Under the pieces are notes generated by a model, which saw only the letters and a program-made list of their open reading frames with translations, was not told where the DNA came from and made no database searches. A program made the translations under genes and the position numbers. From Croceivirga sp009797885 (GTDB taxonomy: Bacteria > Bacteroidota > Bacteroidia > Flavobacteriales > Flavobacteriaceae), in the NCBI GenBank assembly GCA_045866215.1, contig AP035880.1, forward strand, positions 2,418,001-2,482,000: DNA of 64,000 nucleotides, read 5' to 3'. The number at the start of each line of letters is the position of its first letter. Within the stretch, counting starts at the first letter, position 1. This document shows positions 61,436 to 64,000 of the stretch, piece by piece.

Positions 61436-64000
61436 ATGAAAAGGTTCATAGGCTATTTTATCAAATACCCCGTCGCGGTAAACATTTTTATCGTGGGCTT
61501 TTTGATATTTGGATTTTTGGGATATCAAAGGATGAATTCCTCATTCTTCCCATTGGCGGACGCCAGAACCATCCAGATAACGGTTGCTTATCCAGGGGCC
61601 GCTCCCGAGGAAGTGGAGGAAGGTATAGTGGAAAAAATAGAACGAAACCTCAAAGGAATATCCGGGATTGACCGGGTCAGTTCGGTTTCCCAGGAAAACA
61701 GCGCCTCAATCATCATAGAAACACTGTCGGATTTTGACATTAATGTCATCTTGGATGAAGTAAAAAATGCGGTTGATAGAATCCCCTCTTTCCCCAAGAC
61801 TATTGAGCCGCCGGTCATAGAGTCCGTATTGCCCACCCGGCCAGCAATCTCATTTATTGTTACCGGGGATGATATTCCACTTCGTATTTTAAAGAAGTAT
61901 GCCCAGGAAATTGAAGATGATCTATTGCGAATGGAAGGCATTTCCCAGGTTACCCTAAATGGTTTTCCCGAAGAGGAAATAGAAGTGGCCATTGCCGAGG
62001 ATAAAATGAGGGGATATGACCTAACTTTTGAAGAAGTGGCCCAATCCGTAGCAGAAGCAAATATCATTCTGTCCGGAGGTGCCATTAAAACCATTGACGA
62101 AGAGTTTTTAATACGTGCGGACAATAAAGGGTATATCGCGAGCGAATTACAGGATATTGTGGTCAAGTCCACCATTACGGGAAGCAAAGTTTATCTCAAG
62201 GATATTGCCTCCCTTAAGGATTCCTTTGATGAAAACCCGAATGCCATTTTTTATAATGGGGAACAGGCCATTCAAATTGATTTAAAAAACACAAACTCGG
62301 AAGACCTTATCGGCAGTGTTGCCGCCGTAAAGGAATATATAGCCGATTTTAATTCACAACATGACAATATTCGATTAAAGGAAACCTTCAACACGGCGGA
62401 TTTGGTGCAGGACAGGATTTCGCTATTGCTGGAAAATGCTTTGGTAGGGATGCTTTTGGTCCTTATTATTCTGTCCTTCTTTTTAAGGCCTACGGTTGCT
62501 TTTTGGGTGGCCTTTGGATTACCTATTTCCTTCTTCGGGATGTTTATCCTATTGCCAAACTATGGGGTTACCCTTAACATGCTGTCCATGTTTGGGATGA
62601 TACTGGTCATTGGAATTCTGGTGGATGACGGTATTGTGATCGCCGAAAACATTTATAGCCGAGCGGAACAAGGGGATTCCCCAATTAAAGCAGCCGTTAT
62701 GGGAACCATAGAGGTGTTAAAGCCTATTCTATCGGCCATTGCCACTACAATTCTGGCCTTTTCCATTTTCTTTTTTCTGGATGGTCAAATTGGTGACTTT
62801 TTTGAGGATATTGCCTTGGTCATCACCCTTACCCTCCTCGTTTCCCTAATAGAGGCCTTGCTCATATTGCCTTCACACCTGGCCCATTCCAGGGATTTGA
62901 AGGACATCAATAAATTGAGCAGGTTCAATACCTATGGCGAACGGTTTATGGACTATTTAAGGGACAGGATATATAGTCCCCTTTATAAAAAAACCCTCCA
63001 GAACAAGTTTCTTTCCTTTTCCATTTTACTTTTTCTATTTCTCGTTACCCTTGGTGCAATATCAAGTGGCCTGATTAAGCTAACATTCTTTCCTACCAAT
63101 GCCAGTGACCAAATAGTGGCCTCCATTGATACCCCAAAGGGCACCAGTGAGCAGATTACGGATTCCCTAGCCTCTTTTGTGGAGGATAAAGTTTGGAAAG
63201 TCAATAGGGACTTGGGCCCCAATGAAGTAGGGGATTCCCATATCACGGGAACCATTAAGCGCCTGGGCCCGACCAGTTCTTCCAGTAGTATCACGGTTAA
63301 CCTTTCCCCAAGTGAAACCCGTTCCATTTCCTCGGTACAAATAACCGATAGGATACGCGAAGCGGTGGGCAACCAGGCAATGGTTGAAAAAATGACCTTT
63401 AATTCCGGTGCCAATGTTGGTGGCGCTCCCATTTCGGTTTCGCTGCAGGGTACGGATATCGAAAAGATCAATGGTGCCAAGGAAATGGTCTTTAGGGAAC
63501 TCAAAAAGAATCCGAACGTAAAGGATATTACGGATTCCAGTCCAAAGGGAATAAAGGAAATCAACCTGAAACTAAAGGAGAATGCACAATTACTTGGCTT
63601 AAGCTATTCCAGCCTTATGGGGCAGGTCCGGAACGCTTTTTATGGAAACGAAGTACAACGGGTACAACGCGGTCAGGACGAAGTTAAAATTTGGGTACGC
63701 TACCAAAAGGAAAACCGTTCAACGATCAACGATATCAGTACTATTGAAATAAAGACCGCCAAGGGAAGGGTACCCTTATCACAAGTGGCTACCTATACCA
63801 TAGAACGGGGAGAAACGGCCATCAATCATTTGGACGGTCTCAGGGAAGTTACCATTGAAGCGGATATCGCAAATCCTAAGGTGAGCACCACCGAAATAAT
63901 GCAAGACCTCAGCACCAGGGTGGCCAAAGGGATTGCCTCCAAATATCCCGAAGTGACCCTATCCACGGAAGGACAAAATAGGGAAGCAACAAAAATCACC
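61436..64000 (+). CDS. RND efflux pump inner-membrane protein (AcrB family), cut by window end
   Basis: The first 855 codons of the pump, open to the last base with no stop. It starts MKRFIGYFIKYPVAVNIFIV. The porter-domain phrases AYPGAAPEEVEEGIVEKIER and ISGIDRVSSVSQENSASI follow. Then come ALVGMLLVLIILSFFLRPTV, and TM4 with the proton-relay Asp pair (GILVDDGIVIAENIYSRAEQ). The large second loop starts near residue 545 after a further span. It is of the AcrB/AcrD/AcrF (HAE) kind rather than a heavy-metal CusA. The leftmost gene of the operon is the DUF4270 gene, so the pump may belong to that envelope locus. Long antisense frames here are shadows. Confidence 0.93.
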   Translation, partial: MKRFIGYFIKYPVAVNIFIVGFLIFGFLGYQRMNSSFFPLADARTIQITVAYPGAAPEEVEEGIVEKIERNLKGISGIDRVSSVSQENSASIIIETLSDFDINVILDEVKNAVDRIPSFPKTIEPPVIESVLPTRPAISFIVTGDDIPLRILKKYAQEIEDDLLRMEGISQVTLNGFPEEEIEVAIAEDKMRGYDLTFEEVAQSVAEANIILSGGAIKTIDEEFLIRADNKGYIASELQDIVVKSTITGSKVYLKDIASLKDSFDENPNAIFYNGEQAIQIDLKNTNSEDLIGSVAAVKEYIADFNSQHDNIRLKETFNTADLVQDRISLLLENALVGMLLVLIILSFFLRPTVAFWVAFGLPISFFGMFILLPNYGVTLNMLSMFGMILVIGILVDDGIVIAENIYSRAEQGDSPIKAAVMGTIEVLKPILSAIATTILAFSIFFFLDGQIGDFFEDIALVITLTLLVSLIEALLILPSHLAHSRDLKDINKLSRFNTYGERFMDYLRDRIYSPLYKKTLQNKFLSFSILLFLFLVTLGAISSGLIKLTFFPTNASDQIVASIDTPKGTSEQITDSLASFVEDKVWKVNRDLGPNEVGDSHITGTIKRLGPTSSSSSITVNLSPSETRSISSVQITDRIREAVGNQAMVEKMTFNSGANVGGAPISVSLQGTDIEKINGAKEMVFRELKKNPNVKDITDSSPKGIKEINLKLKENAQLLGLSYSSLMGQVRNAFYGNEVQRVQRGQDEVKIWVRYQKENRSTINDISTIEIKTAKGRVPLSQVATYTIERGETAINHLDGLREVTIEADIANPKVSTTEIMQDLSTRVAKGIASKYPEVTLSTEGQNREATKIT

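Noticed and set aside
61588..63564. Long antisense open frames (about 190-200 codons) opposite the RND pump
   Set aside because: The plus frame carries all RND motifs in order. The antisense products are Ser/Ile-rich with no domain, as expected for shadows of a coding strand.
1..64000. tRNA, rRNA, CRISPR or insertion sequences
   Set aside because: No cloverleaf, direct-repeat array, transposase or terminal inverted repeats were seen by reading. A tRNAscan or CRISPR search would settle it.

Overview
The window looks like chromosome of a marine-type Flavobacteriaceae bacterium (Bacteroidota). The evidence is a SusC/SusD pair, several DUF families typical of the phylum (DUF4270, DUF4907, DUF6268, DUF4202), LytTR and membrane-bound AraC regulators, TPR histidine kinases, lipoproteins, alginate-export-like porins and a TAnnTTTG-type promoter. 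The genus cannot be fixed from sequence reading alone. I saw no rRNA, tRNA, CRISPR array, insertion sequence or phage gene.

Bases 1-18866 are a nearly complete assimilatory nitrate island. One minus-strand unit encodes a single-chain nitrate reductase (molybdopterin half fused to a flavin/[2Fe-2S] reductase half) and a rubredoxin-tailed, siroheme-reductase-like protein. A second minus-strand operon encodes NrtA-NrtB-NrtC-NrtD nitrate uptake plus an outer-membrane porin and ends in a clear terminator. CobA (siroheme) is read leftward. Divergent from it runs nirB-nirD-DUF4202-NarX-like kinase-precorrin-2 dehydrogenase. A NarL-type regulator lies between the two left units. The three nitrate control regions share a 16-bp near-palindrome (consensus TACGTATTAnTACGTA) that I propose as the operator of this regulon.

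Bases 18911-29890 hold a three-PAS sigma-54 activator and, divergent from it, a good -24/-12 promoter in front of an exported pirin. An exported isochorismatase-fold hydrolase, a Tat-dependent amidohydrolase and a YceI protein follow. After a terminator comes a tightly overlapped set: a Tat-lipoprotein tyrosinase, a Sco-type copper chaperone, DoxX, a small YdcZ-type membrane protein and an alginate-export-like porin. Together they suggest a cell-envelope system for oxidising or detoxifying phenols and quinones. This is the best candidate here for an undescribed system.

Bases 30173-34357 hold an assortment: a serine hydrolase, a peroxiredoxin, two small proteins and a beta-barrel lipoprotein. 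Bases 34532-40156 hold a membrane AraC regulator and a SusC/SusD pair with no hydrolase beside it. Bases 40326-42874 encode a NarL-type response regulator and a TPR histidine kinase. Bases 43071-45496 form an operon of secreted MBL, VOC and esterase proteins. A second membrane AraC regulator, a MacB-like ABC transporter and a large serine hydrolase follow, to 51954.

Bases 51981-64000 form a divergent envelope locus. Leftward are a LytTR/LytS pair, DUF4907, a kelch lipoprotein and a DUF6268-like barrel. Rightward are a DUF4270 lipoprotein, another barrel, a second DUF6268-like barrel, a Spy/CpxP-like protein, a membrane-fusion protein and an RND pump cut by the window end.
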